DNA of 64,000 nt from Mesorhizobium onobrychidis (GTDB taxonomy: Bacteria; Pseudomonadota; Alphaproteobacteria; Rhizobiales; Rhizobiaceae): the NCBI RefSeq assembly GCF_024707545.1, contig NZ_CP062230.1, positions 62,001 to 126,000 of the forward strand, read 5' to 3'. The position numbers and the translations under genes were made by a program. The notes beneath the pieces were generated by a model, which had not been told where the DNA came from, ran no database searches, and was given only the letters and a program-made list of their open reading frames with translations. Shown here piece after piece: positions 9,359 to 18,636 of this stretch (positions within the stretch are counted from its first letter, which is position 1; every line of letters starts with the position of its first letter).

Positions 9359-10027
9359 CTAGTAGCCAGCAGCATTGGTGACGTTTTCGACAGGGGGCAG
9401 CGACATCAACCATACCGGATAGGAGAATGATGCTTCTAGTCGAAGCGGACTTGGACAATCCTCGGCGGCAAAGATGTGCTCGGCCGTCTCGAAAACGTAT
9501 GCACTCTGTCGGTCGACGGCACCGAAAGCCTCAAAGCCAAGGGTCCAAAACTTGTGCTTTCCGTAATCCAGGGCCGTCAGCTCGAACAGACAACCCTCAT
9601 TGGGGAGAGGTTCTTTGGATTCGACTGGTTCCGGTCTCCCCTTGTCAAAGGAGTAACGCTGCAGGCTGCGATCCTTGTCGATGTAGAAGAGAGGTGCGCC
9701 GCTCGCGATGATTGCGCTCTCGAGTGCAGCGACTGCAGTATCCTCAAGAGAGAATTTGATCCAGGCGTCGGTGTAGCCCGCAACGTCGTTTTTGAATGTG
9801 ACCTCCCGCGGCGGGTCGCGTTCGGCTTTGACCTCGAAGCGGCCCTGACGCAGCTTGACCCCAACCCTTTTTGACCCCGGAAGAACCAAGTAAGTGTCGG
9901 TCCGCAAATCTTCTTTCTTGATCGAAGGCTGCCGCCGAAACCACTCTGATACTGTCCCAGGTATCGGCCCGGAATGGAACCATCGGATTTCTACGCTGGG
10001 CTGCAAGATTTCTGTGCTGGGCTTCAT
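9359..10027 (-). CDS. Uncharacterised protein, possibly CYTH-like
   Basis: A 222-aa protein from ATG 10027, chosen over the upstream start because GGGAG lies 9 nt before it. It alternates strands and charged residues: EIRWFHSGPI near residue 12, then DTYLVL, then GVKLRQGRFEVKAE at about 58-70. The E-x-R and V-K-L-R-x-G-x-x-E-x-K spacing recalls the CYTH/triphosphate tunnel fold, which binds polyphosphate compounds, but the match is weak. It is cytoplasmic by composition and has no signal peptide or membrane span. It stands alone, with decayed DNA on its downstream side. Confidence 0.7.
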   Translation of the reverse strand: MKPSTEILQPSVEIRWFHSGPIPGTVSEWFRRQPSIKKEDLRTDTYLVLPGSKRVGVKLRQGRFEVKAERDPPREVTFKNDVAGYTDAWIKFSLEDTAVAALESAIIASGAPLFYIDKDRSLQRYSFDKGRPEPVESKEPLPNEGCLFELTALDYGKHKFWTLGFEAFGAVDRQSAYVFETAEHIFAAEDCPSPLRLEASFSYPVWLMSLPPVENVTNAAGY

Positions 10028-10440
10028 GATTTCGCACTCCCTGTTGAATGGTCTCCCCGCGCCCTGCTCTGCGAATACCTCTGTCATACCCGCGGATGGT
10101 GCCCGAGTAGCCTTGGATCGTCATTCACATCGGAAAAGCTTGTTCAGAATTTCTCACCTTCCTTCGTAAAATGGTCGCTGCCATCTCCTAGCGTGCTCCG
10201 CTTGAACGATTCCTCGGGGTTCTCTACGCATCGTTTGAGCTTTTCGGGCTGATTTCCTCGAATCCCGTCGTTCTCGGTTGCCGCCTATTCAATGCCATGG
10301 TTCGCATTTCGCCCGGAAGAAGCCGATAAGGATCGAAATCCGGCCAAGTCCAGAGAGCGACGAGGCGCATGCAGGAGGGCTGGCGTAAAGTGGCAACGCG
10401 AGCGATCTTGCTGCCGCCTCTGCAGGCTGTGGGCAGTGCG

Positions 10441-11265
10441 TCACGGCATGTCCTTTAGCAAGCTTTCTTGGGCCTCCATGACAACTTTGTCGTGGACCTT
10501 CGTCCCACGACGGAATTTGTACTGCTTCCCGCCGCGGATGTACTCGTGGCCGATGATGGTGTCGAAGTCGTCGACTTGCGCGCCGAGCATGTCGAGGAAG
10601 GGCAGGAGTGTCCGTTCATAGTAATTCTCGTTCACGAACCAGTTCTTGCCGTTCTTCTCCATGATCGGCCTGATGTACTCGTCCCACCGCCTGCCCATCG
10701 CTCCTTCGGTCAGGTCAAGGACCTTCCCTAGCTCCTGCTGGGTCAGCTCGGCTATGAGAACGATCTGGGTGTCCGCCCCTTCCCTCTTCAGTTTCGCGTA
10801 CATCGCAGCGACTTCGTCGGAGGAACTGAAGTAGATGCCCTGCCCGAGGTCGTGGACGAGGTCGGCGACATCTCCCCACCTCCAGCGAATCGTCGTACCC
10901 CGGAACACGACGATAGTGGGAACCCCTCGGCGCATCGAAAGGGAGAAGAGGCTGCGCTTGTCCCTGAAGCTTTTCAGCGCGGCCTCCGCGGTCGCCGCGG
11001 CCGAGGCGGCGATGCGGCTTGCCACTACCTGGGCACCGCCCGCGACGAAGACATCGGCGACGACTTCCACGATGGAGCGGAAAACGGCATCGTTGATACG
11101 CTGTATCTCTTCGCGCGCCAATGTAGGTGACATGAGCCTTTCCTCGACGAACAATCGGAGGTCTCTGTTGAATGCCACATACACCTTGTGGACGAGACGT
11201 CCCCTCTGTTCCGACCCCGTAATGTCGACATAAAACTGCTCGTCTTCAGGAAAGTAATTGAACAA
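10441..11265 (-). CDS. Uncharacterised protein with possible ADP-ribosyltransferase-like C-terminal domain
   Basis: A 274-aa protein; TTG 11265 is the longest start and is uncertain. Residues 1-110 are helical and charged. Residues 116-245 show a pattern seen in ART-fold families: FRGT with R122, then LGQGIYFSSSDEVAAMYA (140-157), and FDTIIGHEY (234-242). This would match the R/H-Y-E style NAD-binding core of toxin-type ARTs or DUF3990-like proteins. If right, it would modify a target with NAD. The catalytic assignment is tentative and no immunity or antitoxin gene is obvious. The small divergent membrane gene at 11347 starts only about 80 bp away and may be a partner. Confidence 0.65.
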   Translation of the reverse strand: MFNYFPEDEQFYVDITGSEQRGRLVHKVYVAFNRDLRLFVEERLMSPTLAREEIQRINDAVFRSIVEVVADVFVAGGAQVVASRIAASAAATAEAALKSFRDKRSLFSLSMRRGVPTIVVFRGTTIRWRWGDVADLVHDLGQGIYFSSSDEVAAMYAKLKREGADTQIVLIAELTQQELGKVLDLTEGAMGRRWDEYIRPIMEKNGKNWFVNENYYERTLLPFLDMLGAQVDDFDTIIGHEYIRGGKQYKFRRGTKVHDKVVMEAQESLLKDMP

Positions 11266-11346
11266 CTCCGGTTGGCATGTTGTGGTATGGTTCCTACTTG
11301 CCAGTAAGCATACACGCTGGACGGCCGAGATGCGAGCATACGTGCG

Positions 11347-11619
11347 ATGACGAATTGGTGGACAGTCGCCGGGACGGGTACCCTCGGATTGACGATCGGC
11401 TGGCTTGTGTGGACCTTTGTCGTCCGATCGACGACACTACCCGTCAAAGCGATATCGACCCTTGTAGCAATCGTGGCAGGCAGCGCCAGCTTGCTCGTAT
11501 GGGAGTTCGCCGCAGACGCTCCCCTTCCAAAAGAAGCCAACTCCTATTTCATCGGCATTTTCGTCTCTGCTCTTATCCTGGGCCTGCTAAATTATAAACC
11601 GCCCACAAATTCAAACTGA
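11347..11619 (+). CDS. Small three-span membrane protein
   Basis: The 90-aa product from ATG 11347 has three hydrophobic segments: VAGTGTLGLTIGWLVWTFVV (about 7-26), VKAISTLVAIVAGSASLLVW (33-52) and YFIGIFVSALILGLL (67-81), with a short polar tail. It is divergent from the 274-aa gene at 10441-11265, so the two probably share a regulatory region. No family recognised. If the neighbour is a toxin, an immunity or anchoring role is possible, but nothing in the sequence proves it. Confidence 0.65.
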   Translation: MTNWWTVAGTGTLGLTIGWLVWTFVVRSTTLPVKAISTLVAIVAGSASLLVWEFAADAPLPKEANSYFIGIFVSALILGLLNYKPPTNSN

Positions 11620-11662
11620 CCCACTACCTAGGGAAAGCTCACGCCCAAGGGACTCATCTGTT

Positions 11663-11990
11663 GCTCGTCCAGCGAAAGCGGTTCTATCAGCGGCGTGTGC
11701 TCGGCGAAGATCTCCCGGATTTGCTGCGAGACCGCCTTGTAGACGTCGAACGGGGGTTTGACGAAAATCAGATCAGGGCATTTGCGCCTCGCCGTCACTG
11801 AGGGCATCGCCGAGTGAACGCCGAACTTGCGAGCCTCACAGCTCACAGCTGCGACCACGCCACGTTCGAGGGCGTGCCCGACGGCGACCGGTTTGCCCCG
11901 CAGCTCCGGTTGTCGCGCTGCTCTACCGAAGCGTAAACGCGTCCATGTCCACATGGATGATCTTGCGCTGCAGCGCAGCCCTCTCAGCCC
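11663..11990 (-). pseudogene. dinB: DNA polymerase IV (dinB), fragment with frameshifts
   Basis: Minus-strand frames give [11 protein letters not shown], then, after a shift, [33 protein letters not shown] and [10 protein letters not shown]. These are the N-terminal palm and fingers motifs of Y-family polymerase IV. A T appears lost at the DAFYAS position (near 11938) and a C in the following D-N-P-E codons, each shifting the frame. The sequence stops matching directly after SLDE (about 11663), before the rest of the palm, thumb and little finger. Normal DinB is about 350-430 aa. The chromosome presumably has an intact copy; this is debris. Confidence 0.85.
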
Positions 11991-12173
11991 CGGCAGCTTC
12001 GCTTGTGACTGCGTGTTCCATGACTCGTCTGCCTCGAGTGCCGGCTCACCTCCACATGCCTCTCATCCGAGCGCCGACGTCGACGCTCACTGCCGTGCCT
12101 TCGAGCGCGCGGTCTGACAGGCCACAGCGATCGCCCGACGACGTTTGCGTCAGGTGCGGCAGACTTCTTTTGC

Positions 12174-12638
12174 TCACGCCATCCGAAGGAGTCCGATGGT
12201 TACCTTCTCGGGGAATTCCGCCTGTTGCTGCTGGGCTTCGGTGAGCTTTTCGTCGCGCGCCTTCAACGTCGCCTCCAGCTCGGCAAGCTTCTTGTCCTTG
12301 TCCTCCAGGTCGACCGAAAGCAGCAATTTTGCCTTGCGGGCTTCCTCGACCGCGATTCCGGCACGCTCAAGCTTGATTTGCTCAGCCACCTGGTTGCCGA
12401 TGTCCTCTTTGGCGGTGGCGATCTCGGCCTGTTGGCGCTTAAGCTCCTTTTCTTTGGCAGCCATTGATGTGTTGCTCTGCGCCAGGCGCATTTCGTATTC
12501 TTCGCGCGTGGCGGCAATCAATGGGGCCGCGAGCGACTCATTGAGCTTGATTTCCGTCTTGCAGCTTGGGCAGCTGATTGTCGGTTCATTGAGAATCCTG
12601 TCCCCCTGCAGCATGGAATTGGTGGGCTGGACGGTCAT
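12174..12638 (-). pseudogene. DUF2130-type protein, C-terminally truncated
   Basis: Starts at ATG 12638, picked because AAGGAGG lies 10 nt upstream. It reads a short Cys pair (CPSCKTEIKL), then LNESLAAPLIAATREEYEMR and a long coiled coil rich in Glu, Lys, Ala and Gln. This is the N-terminal third of DUF2130 proteins, which are normally about 400 aa with a nuclease-like C-terminal domain, as I recall. The frame ends after about 154 aa at a rearranged junction with no homology to the conserved domain. The remaining product would be a coiled-coil stub. Confidence 0.7.
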
Positions 12639-13166
12639 CTGTGCGCTGCCTCCTTGAGGAATCTGTTGAAGGACACGCCAGACTATATCTCGCCCGGCGT
12701 TTTCAGAAAAGAACAAAGAGTGAACTGATGGGTTATCCCCCGCCGCAAAGCCAGGGGAGGCGCTTCTTGCACTTATTTTTTGGAATGATCGCCTGCTCGA
12801 GCGGCAATCGTGGAATTCACATGCCGCCTGGTCTGATATCCGAACGGACCGGGGGCAGATTCGCAATCAACCTAGGGTCAAAGTCGCATAAGATTGCAGT
12901 GCGGAACTAAACGGCGACCTGTGCCGGGGTCGCCCGATCACAACCCGTCCAAAGAGAAGATCCGGCCCTTTCACTACTCTGTCCTTCGCGGCCGCCCAAC
13001 GGCAGGCCGTGACCCAAAAGCGACTTTTGTAGGCAGAGCCTTGGATGACTGCTTCGCGTCACAAAGGCGACGATGGATAGAGTCGACTAATTGAGATGCC
13101 TCAAGGGCGCGAAGTACGCGTATGTCACACTTTAATTGAATTAACTTTACTAATTAAATGTTTCTG
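12639..13166. other. Intergenic upstream of locus A
   Basis: No gene is supported here. The stretch holds one copy of the 33-bp direct repeat (12875-12907) and becomes strongly AT-rich at 13130-13165, in contrast to GC-rich surroundings. That AT-rich block is the likely promoter region of the fusion gene at 13264, although no convincing -35/-10 pair could be fixed by eye. Confidence 0.5.
12875..12907 (+). repeat. 33-bp direct repeat, copy 1
   Basis: GGGTCAAAGTCGCATAAGA begins a 33-bp block that recurs at 18822-18854 with two mismatches (positions 20 and 28 of the repeat). The copies are in the same orientation, 5.95 kb apart, and bracket locus A (13264-18636). Flanking sequence outside the 33 bp does not match. 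Confidence 0.85.
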
Positions 13167-13182
13167 ATTGTATGCATACAAT
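13167..13182. promoter_or_regulatory. 16-bp perfect palindrome, ATTGTATGCATACAAT
   Basis: The palindrome is centred at 13174/13175, about 82 bp before the ATG at 13264 and directly after the AT-rich promoter-like block. TTGTATG-CATACAA half-sites are typical of GntR/FadR-type repressor operators. No such regulator gene is in the window. The role as an operator is inferred from position and symmetry. Confidence 0.6.
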
Positions 13183-13263
13183 GCACTGAGGATTATTCTT
13201 TCTCATAGACGATGAGCAATGTCGTCGGTGTGAACGCAGTCTGTCCGAAGCGGGAGGGGCGCT

Positions 13264-16200
13264 ATGGTTGACTCGGCTCCTGGGCGTGCTCCGCGGGGCA
13301 TTCCTTTCGCATCTGCCACCAAGCCCGAACAATCGTTCGCCGACATCCGGGCGAAACTGCCCGTCACCAGTCCGGAAAGCATGCAGCTCGGATGGAAGGG
13401 CGTCCGTGAGGTTGGCGTCACTTTCGAGCGGGCGATCGGCCGCTACGTCACGATATCCGCTACGCTCCTGAAGGTGCTCGCCGATCGCAGGCGGGCGGTC
13501 GCTCGAATCCAGACGGATGGCATCGACTTTCGCGGCGATCCGGGAGCATGGGGCGGGACGGGCTTCCTCGTGGCTCCGAACCTCTTCCTCACGAACAATC
13601 ACGTGCTGAACAGCGATGTGGTGGCCGGCAAGGCTCTGGTGGAGTTCGACTATGAAGTCGGCGAGGAAGCGCTGCTCGGGGGCACGAGTACGGTCTCACC
13701 TTCGAAGAAGGTCTTCAGGCTGGATCCGCGGCGGCTCTTCATCACCAGTCCTGCGCAAGATGGGCTCGACTACACCTTCGTCTGGATCGACTCTTCCGCC
13801 GCGGCTGAATTTGGAACCATCGTCCTCGAACGTTCCTCATTTACGATGATGGAAGGGGAACAGGCCTTCGTCATCCATCATCCGGACGGCCGCCTCAAGG
13901 AAGCTTCCGTCGACGACACCGATATTCTGAAGGTCGACAGTCGCGTGGTCCACTACTCCTCGGACACCGACTACGGCTCGTCCGGTGCTCCCGTCTTTAA
14001 CAGGCAGGGCAACCTGATCGCGCTCCATCATGCCACGAGCGAGCAGGATCTGACGCTGCCGAACGGACACAAGTCGAAATACGTCAACGAGGGCATAAAG
14101 ATCGCGGCCATCGCGCTCGATCTCGAGACCAAGGCCCAGTCCAGTGGTTCGGATGCCGCAACCGCCCAGGAGGTGCTCTCCGCCATCCGCGGATCCGACA
14201 CGCTTACCGGCTTCTTCGGCGCGCTTGGCCGACGGCCTGAGGGGGCCAATGACCTCGAGCGCGTCGTCAACGCCTATACCAGTGACGACGCCGACATCGA
14301 CATCGGGTTCTGGAATATCGAGCATTTGGCGTCGCGCTATCAGGAAGGCCCGAAGCTCGAGGCAGCGGCCGCGGTGCTGGCGGACATGAAGCTCGACATC
14401 TGGGGCCTGTCCGAGGTCTCGCCCAATGCAGTCAGGGCTCTGGTCAAGGAGCTCAAGGAGCGCTTCGGAGAAGATTACGGATGCGCGTTCTCGGAACCGG
14501 ATGCCGGAGACGGCAAGCAGTCAACAGCGGTGATCTGGCGGACTGCCGTGTTGGACGGCTCCTCGGTGGAATGGCCGGAAGAGGTCCAGTTGCTGTTCAA
14601 GATGCGCAGCGACAATCCGGCCGCTTCGGAATTCGAAGCCGTGCACGGCAAGATCTTCGATCGGTATCCCGGCCTATTCCGGTTCGTAACTGGCAAGCGC
14701 TACGGTGCCGCGCCCGTCACGCTACATGTGATTCCGCTGCACCTTAAAGCCATGTCCGAGGGAAGCCTCCGTCGACGCATGGCCTCCGGAATCCTTCGGC
14801 GCGCCCTCGAAGTACTGAAGCGGAATGGTATCGAGGACGTCATCCTCGGCGGCGACATGAACGCGACACTCGCGAGCGGGGATCTCAACCATTTGAAGCA
14901 TGCGGGTTTCCGTCCGATGGGCGCCGATGACGAACAGGACGGTGCCTTTACCTACCTGAAGAGCCCCTACAAATCCTTCATCGACAACATTTTCCTATCG
15001 CCGAACCTCAAGCACACCTTCGGGGACGACGAGTTCTTGGTCGTCGCGCGCGACCGGGAAATCGGCGACTTCGTGAAGACCGTGTCCGACCATAGGCCCA
15101 TCATGATCCGCCTCGCCCTTCGGGATAAGCCAGCCACGGAGGAACCTGCTGGCACCTCGCTGGGGGCGATTGATGTCGACGGGCTGCTGGATAGCATTCA
15201 GCTCCACGCCAGCTTTGCCCGGAGGCCGCCCGCAGCGCTTGGCCTACCCGGCAAAATTACCTTCGAAGAGTTGAAACGCATGCTTAGCGATCCGTCTATA
15301 CCGGACGCGAGGATAAGACCGTACCTACAGGTTTCGCCACGGGACCACGCACCCTTCTCGCCGATCGTCGAGCCCAATCCGAACAAGGTCATCATGGACC
15401 AGATCGACCGCGTAGAGGTGGAGAGCGCCATCAATTGGGGCAACAGCTTCTGCCGGTGGCGAAGGGAGCAGCGATTCGAGCAGAGGCTTAAGATCAACGA
15501 TCCGAAGCCGATCCTCTTGGTCGAAGGCGACTCTTGGTTCCAGTTTCCCCTGCTCCTCGATGAGGTCGTCGATCATCTGGACGGCGATTTCGTTGTCCGC
15601 TGTCTCGGGGCCGCCGGCGACACGGCAGACAACATGATCCACCGCGATCCTGAGTACGCCCGCGAACTCGCGGCGCTGGATGGGCGGCTTGGTAAGGAGA
15701 AGCGCAAGGTTTCCGCCTTCCTGCTCTCGGCGGCGGGTAACGACGTTATCGGGGCCGATGCGGAAGGCAACTCGGTTCTTCTCAAGCTGCTCAAGAAATA
15801 CCAACCTAAAAAGGGTGCCAGCGCACATATCGATCCCAAGGCCTCTAAGGCGGTGTTCTCATACCTTGAGGCGGCCTATCGCAAAGTGATCGCAACGGTC
15901 CACGCTATGCCCACGTACAGGGACCTTCCTATCCTGATCCACGGTTACGATTACGCAATCCCCGGCGGCTTCGCGGAGGATCCGCGCCATCCTATCTGGG
16001 CGGCGCAGGACAAGTGGCTTGGAGCTCCTATGAGAGCGAAGGGCATCGTCGATCCGATCCTGCAGCGCGAGATCATCAAACTCCTTATCGACCGTCTCTA
16101 CGACATGTTCGACAAGGTCGCAGGCAATAGCCGCGTGACGAAGGTGCATATGGTGGATGCGCGGGGTGCCCTAGGCCCGGTCGACAGTTGGGCGGATGAA

Positions 16201-16278
16201 ATCCACGGAACGTCGGACGGATTCGCCAATGTCGCGAGCCGCTTCAAGGCGGTGCTGAATCGGGTCATCAGGCTATGA
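13264..16278 (+). CDS. Trypsin-like protease / EEP / SGNH hydrolase triple fusion (locus A)
   Basis: A 1004-aa protein with three catalytic domains. Residues about 70-290 form a trypsin/V8-like protease: TNNHVL (H113), GLDYTFVW (D169), GSSGAPVF (S240). Residues 343-620 form an endonuclease/exonuclease/phosphatase domain: GFWNIEHLA, LSEVS (E384), LGGDMNATLASGD (D531, N533), FIDNIFLS (D574, N575), SDHRP (D609, H610). Residues 665-1004 form an SGNH hydrolase: VEGDSWFQFP (D756, S757), SAAGNDVIG (N826), ADEIHGTSDGF (D978, H981). The motif sets look complete. There is no signal peptide, so it is probably cytoplasmic. A close homologue is split in two at 54056-57187. Its TGA overlaps the next ATG (16275), so the next gene is coupled. 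Substrates are unknown. Confidence 0.9.
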   Translation: MVDSAPGRAPRGIPFASATKPEQSFADIRAKLPVTSPESMQLGWKGVREVGVTFERAIGRYVTISATLLKVLADRRRAVARIQTDGIDFRGDPGAWGGTGFLVAPNLFLTNNHVLNSDVVAGKALVEFDYEVGEEALLGGTSTVSPSKKVFRLDPRRLFITSPAQDGLDYTFVWIDSSAAAEFGTIVLERSSFTMMEGEQAFVIHHPDGRLKEASVDDTDILKVDSRVVHYSSDTDYGSSGAPVFNRQGNLIALHHATSEQDLTLPNGHKSKYVNEGIKIAAIALDLETKAQSSGSDAATAQEVLSAIRGSDTLTGFFGALGRRPEGANDLERVVNAYTSDDADIDIGFWNIEHLASRYQEGPKLEAAAAVLADMKLDIWGLSEVSPNAVRALVKELKERFGEDYGCAFSEPDAGDGKQSTAVIWRTAVLDGSSVEWPEEVQLLFKMRSDNPAASEFEAVHGKIFDRYPGLFRFVTGKRYGAAPVTLHVIPLHLKAMSEGSLRRRMASGILRRALEVLKRNGIEDVILGGDMNATLASGDLNHLKHAGFRPMGADDEQDGAFTYLKSPYKSFIDNIFLSPNLKHTFGDDEFLVVARDREIGDFVKTVSDHRPIMIRLALRDKPATEEPAGTSLGAIDVDGLLDSIQLHASFARRPPAALGLPGKITFEELKRMLSDPSIPDARIRPYLQVSPRDHAPFSPIVEPNPNKVIMDQIDRVEVESAINWGNSFCRWRREQRFEQRLKINDPKPILLVEGDSWFQFPLLLDEVVDHLDGDFVVRCLGAAGDTADNMIHRDPEYARELAALDGRLGKEKRKVSAFLLSAAGNDVIGADAEGNSVLLKLLKKYQPKKGASAHIDPKASKAVFSYLEAAYRKVIATVHAMPTYRDLPILIHGYDYAIPGGFAEDPRHPIWAAQDKWLGAPMRAKGIVDPILQREIIKLLIDRLYDMFDKVAGNSRVTKVHMVDARGALGPVDSWADEIHGTSDGFANVASRFKAVLNRVIRL

Positions 16279-16475
16279 CGGCCGATGTCAACGCCCAACC
16301 CGCATTGAATCCATGCCCGGCCTTCGGCCGAAGCATTCCAAAACAGGCGAAGAGATGCCCGGAATGCCATAGCGAAATAGAGCGCCAATCAGTCCGCGAT
16401 CGTCGTCGAAAATCAGCAGTCAGGGTTGCCGCAGCAATTCGCTATGACCGCGGGTATAAGATGAATTTTCGGTAG
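16275..16475 (+). CDS. Small degenerate zinc-ribbon protein, coupled to the fusion enzyme
   Basis: The ATG at 16275 overlaps the stop of the preceding gene (ATGA). The 66-aa product has NPCPAFGRSIPKQAKRCPECHSEIE: the second knuckle (CPEC) is complete, but the first reads CPAFG where CPxCG is normal, so metal binding is doubtful. The tail is basic. Zinc-ribbon proteins of this size often act as adaptors or membrane tethers. The tight coupling suggests it serves the protease-EEP-SGNH enzyme, but no equivalent gene follows the split locus B copy. Confidence 0.6.
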   Translation: MTADVNAQPALNPCPAFGRSIPKQAKRCPECHSEIERQSVRDRRRKSAVRVAAAIRYDRGYKMNFR

Positions 16476-16518
16476 AGACGACGCCTTTAACTCTCCTCAA
16501 GTCAAATCGGAGTGGTCC

Positions 16519-18636
16519 GTGCTGCATCGGGCAGTCCTAATCGCCGCGATGTTTGGAATGGCCGATGTGGCATCGGTGCAGGCTCAGCCCTCTCAGCCGC
16601 AGCAACAGCTGGAGAATCCAGGTCGGAACGCGGCAGAACGCTGGGTCTGGGACGAGCTGCGGGCTGGCCGAGTGGCCGACTTCCACGGCCACTGCAGAGC
16701 TGATCTCGATCCACGGGCTGGCGACGATCCCCGCTGGCGTGACCCGTGCCGAGCGATTAGCGCCGCCTTTCTCGAGCGAGTGCTGACTGAGGAGCCCTGG
16801 CGCAGCGGCATCCCGTTCCGCGGTCTACGGATTGTTGGGGCACGGTTCTCGGAATCACTCAACCTTGCGGGGGCGCCCGTCTCGGCCGAGGTGTGGCTGG
16901 AACGTAGCCGGTTTGAAAGGGAAGTAAGTTTGGTCCGCGCGCGTTTCGACGGCTTACTCTCTCTTGGTGGCTCCACTTTCGAGAACGGGATTAATGCCAA
17001 TAGCCTACTGGTTGGCAATGATCTCTTATTGAGGAATGGAGCAGTCGTGCGTGGTGGGCCTCTGGTGCTGCTGGGAGCCAAGATCGAAGGCCATTTGGTA
17101 ATGGACGGCTCCACCTTCGAGAACGGAATTGATGCCGGCAACCTGCAGACCGGCAAACAATTTGTTCTAAGCGAAGGAGCAATCGTGCGTGGTGGGTCCC
17201 TCGTTTTGGCAGGTGCCAAAATCGAAGGCGATCTGGGGATGGACGGCTCCACCTTCGAGAACGGAATTGATGCCAACCGCCTGGAGGTTCGCGGTGACTT
17301 TGTGCTGAGGAACGGAGCTATCGTGCGCGGTGGCCCTCTGGTCCTGGTCGGGGCCAAGATCGAAAATGATCTTCAGATGAGCAGTTCCACCTTCGAGGGC
17401 GGGGTTGATGCGAACAGCCTGCAGGTCGGCGGCAGTCTGCTCCTCACCGAAAGAGCAGTTGTGCGTGGTGGGCCCCTGGAATTGGTATCGGCCAGGATCG
17501 GAGGTGATCTTCATATGAGCACTTCCACGTTCGAGGGTGGGATTGATGCGAACAGCCTGCAGGTTGGCGGTAGCCTCCTTCTTCGCCTAGAAGCAGTCGT
17601 ACGCAATAAGTCCCTGCAGTTGAGCGGGGCCAACGTTGGCACTGACCTTGACCTGAGATTCTCTACGTTTGAAAGGGTTGAGGCGTACAACCTGAGGGTC
17701 GGAGCCAATATGTTCCTAGGAGGAGCAACCTTCAAACAGAGGTCGCAGATCACGTTCAGCCAAATCGACGGGATGCTCAACCTAAGTGGTGCAAGACTAT
17801 CCGGTCTAGATCTCACCCACTCAACGATCGGCTCACTCCATCTCGGCGGCAGTCAGTCTGCGCCGCCGGAATGGACGGCGGAGGCAGATTTGACCCTCCG
17901 CGGCACACGCACAAAGATGCTGCTCGATCAATTGGATTCATCCGAATCCTGTCCAGATCAAGACGCATGGCCAAGTGAGCTCGATCTGCAAGGCTTTGTC
18001 TATGAACAACTCGGCGCCGACCCAGGTCGCGACAAAGTGGAAATGCGTGAGCGCAAGGACATGCGCGAACGCGATGCTTGCTGGTACGAAAAGTGGCTTG
18101 GACGTGACCGCCACTTTGCCCCGCAGTCTTATCAACAGCTAGCCAGCGTTCTGCGGACCTCTGGTGCGCCAGGGCGCGCCGACGCTGTGCTCTACGCTGG
18201 TCGGGACCGGGAGCGGGCCGAGGCTTGGACCAGAGGTAAATGCAGCAACCCGTTCGAGGAGTGGCCTTGGCTGAGAGGAGAATGCTGGAAGGCCGCTGGA
18301 CTAGCTCTGCTGAAGGTGCTGATCGGCTATGGCATCGGCAGCGGACTATTCTTGGTCTTCTACTGGGTCCTAACATTCACACTGGTCGGCATGCTCGTCC
18401 TGTCGTTCTCGCCTTCGGCGCGGGCCAAGGGCACAACTTGGATGTTTGGCGCTAGCCTTGACCACCTGCTGCCGATTGTGTCGCTAAACAAAGAGTTCGA
18501 AGACTTTTTCGACGATCCCCGGCGTCAGCGCTTAAAAGGATGGCAGCTCAGCTATTTTGCATTCCACGCGCTGTTCGGGTTCCTGCTGGGCTCGTTCGTT
18601 GTTGCCGCGCTCGCCGGGCTGACGCAGACCGGATGA
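16519..18636 (+). CDS. Exported beta-helix repeat protein with C-terminal membrane spans
   Basis: 705 aa; GTG 16519 has GGAGTGG just upstream, ATG 16549 is an alternative. A hydrophobic leader ends near VQAQ. Residues about 150-390 contain five to six near-identical repeats of about 40 aa built on STFENGIDANSLQVGGSLLL, AVVRGGPLVL and GAKIEGDL units, which resemble a right-handed beta-helix or pentapeptide-type solenoid. The C-terminus has two or three membrane segments (about 590-640 and 680-703). A solenoid outside, anchored to the membrane, suggests a binding surface. It follows the fusion enzyme and zinc-ribbon gene on the same strand and is probably in the same transcription unit. Confidence 0.8.
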   Translation: MLHRAVLIAAMFGMADVASVQAQPSQPQQQLENPGRNAAERWVWDELRAGRVADFHGHCRADLDPRAGDDPRWRDPCRAISAAFLERVLTEEPWRSGIPFRGLRIVGARFSESLNLAGAPVSAEVWLERSRFEREVSLVRARFDGLLSLGGSTFENGINANSLLVGNDLLLRNGAVVRGGPLVLLGAKIEGHLVMDGSTFENGIDAGNLQTGKQFVLSEGAIVRGGSLVLAGAKIEGDLGMDGSTFENGIDANRLEVRGDFVLRNGAIVRGGPLVLVGAKIENDLQMSSSTFEGGVDANSLQVGGSLLLTERAVVRGGPLELVSARIGGDLHMSTSTFEGGIDANSLQVGGSLLLRLEAVVRNKSLQLSGANVGTDLDLRFSTFERVEAYNLRVGANMFLGGATFKQRSQITFSQIDGMLNLSGARLSGLDLTHSTIGSLHLGGSQSAPPEWTAEADLTLRGTRTKMLLDQLDSSESCPDQDAWPSELDLQGFVYEQLGADPGRDKVEMRERKDMRERDACWYEKWLGRDRHFAPQSYQQLASVLRTSGAPGRADAVLYAGRDRERAEAWTRGKCSNPFEEWPWLRGECWKAAGLALLKVLIGYGIGSGLFLVFYWVLTFTLVGMLVLSFSPSARAKGTTWMFGASLDHLLPIVSLNKEFEDFFDDPRRQRLKGWQLSYFAFHALFGFLLGSFVVAALAGLTQTG

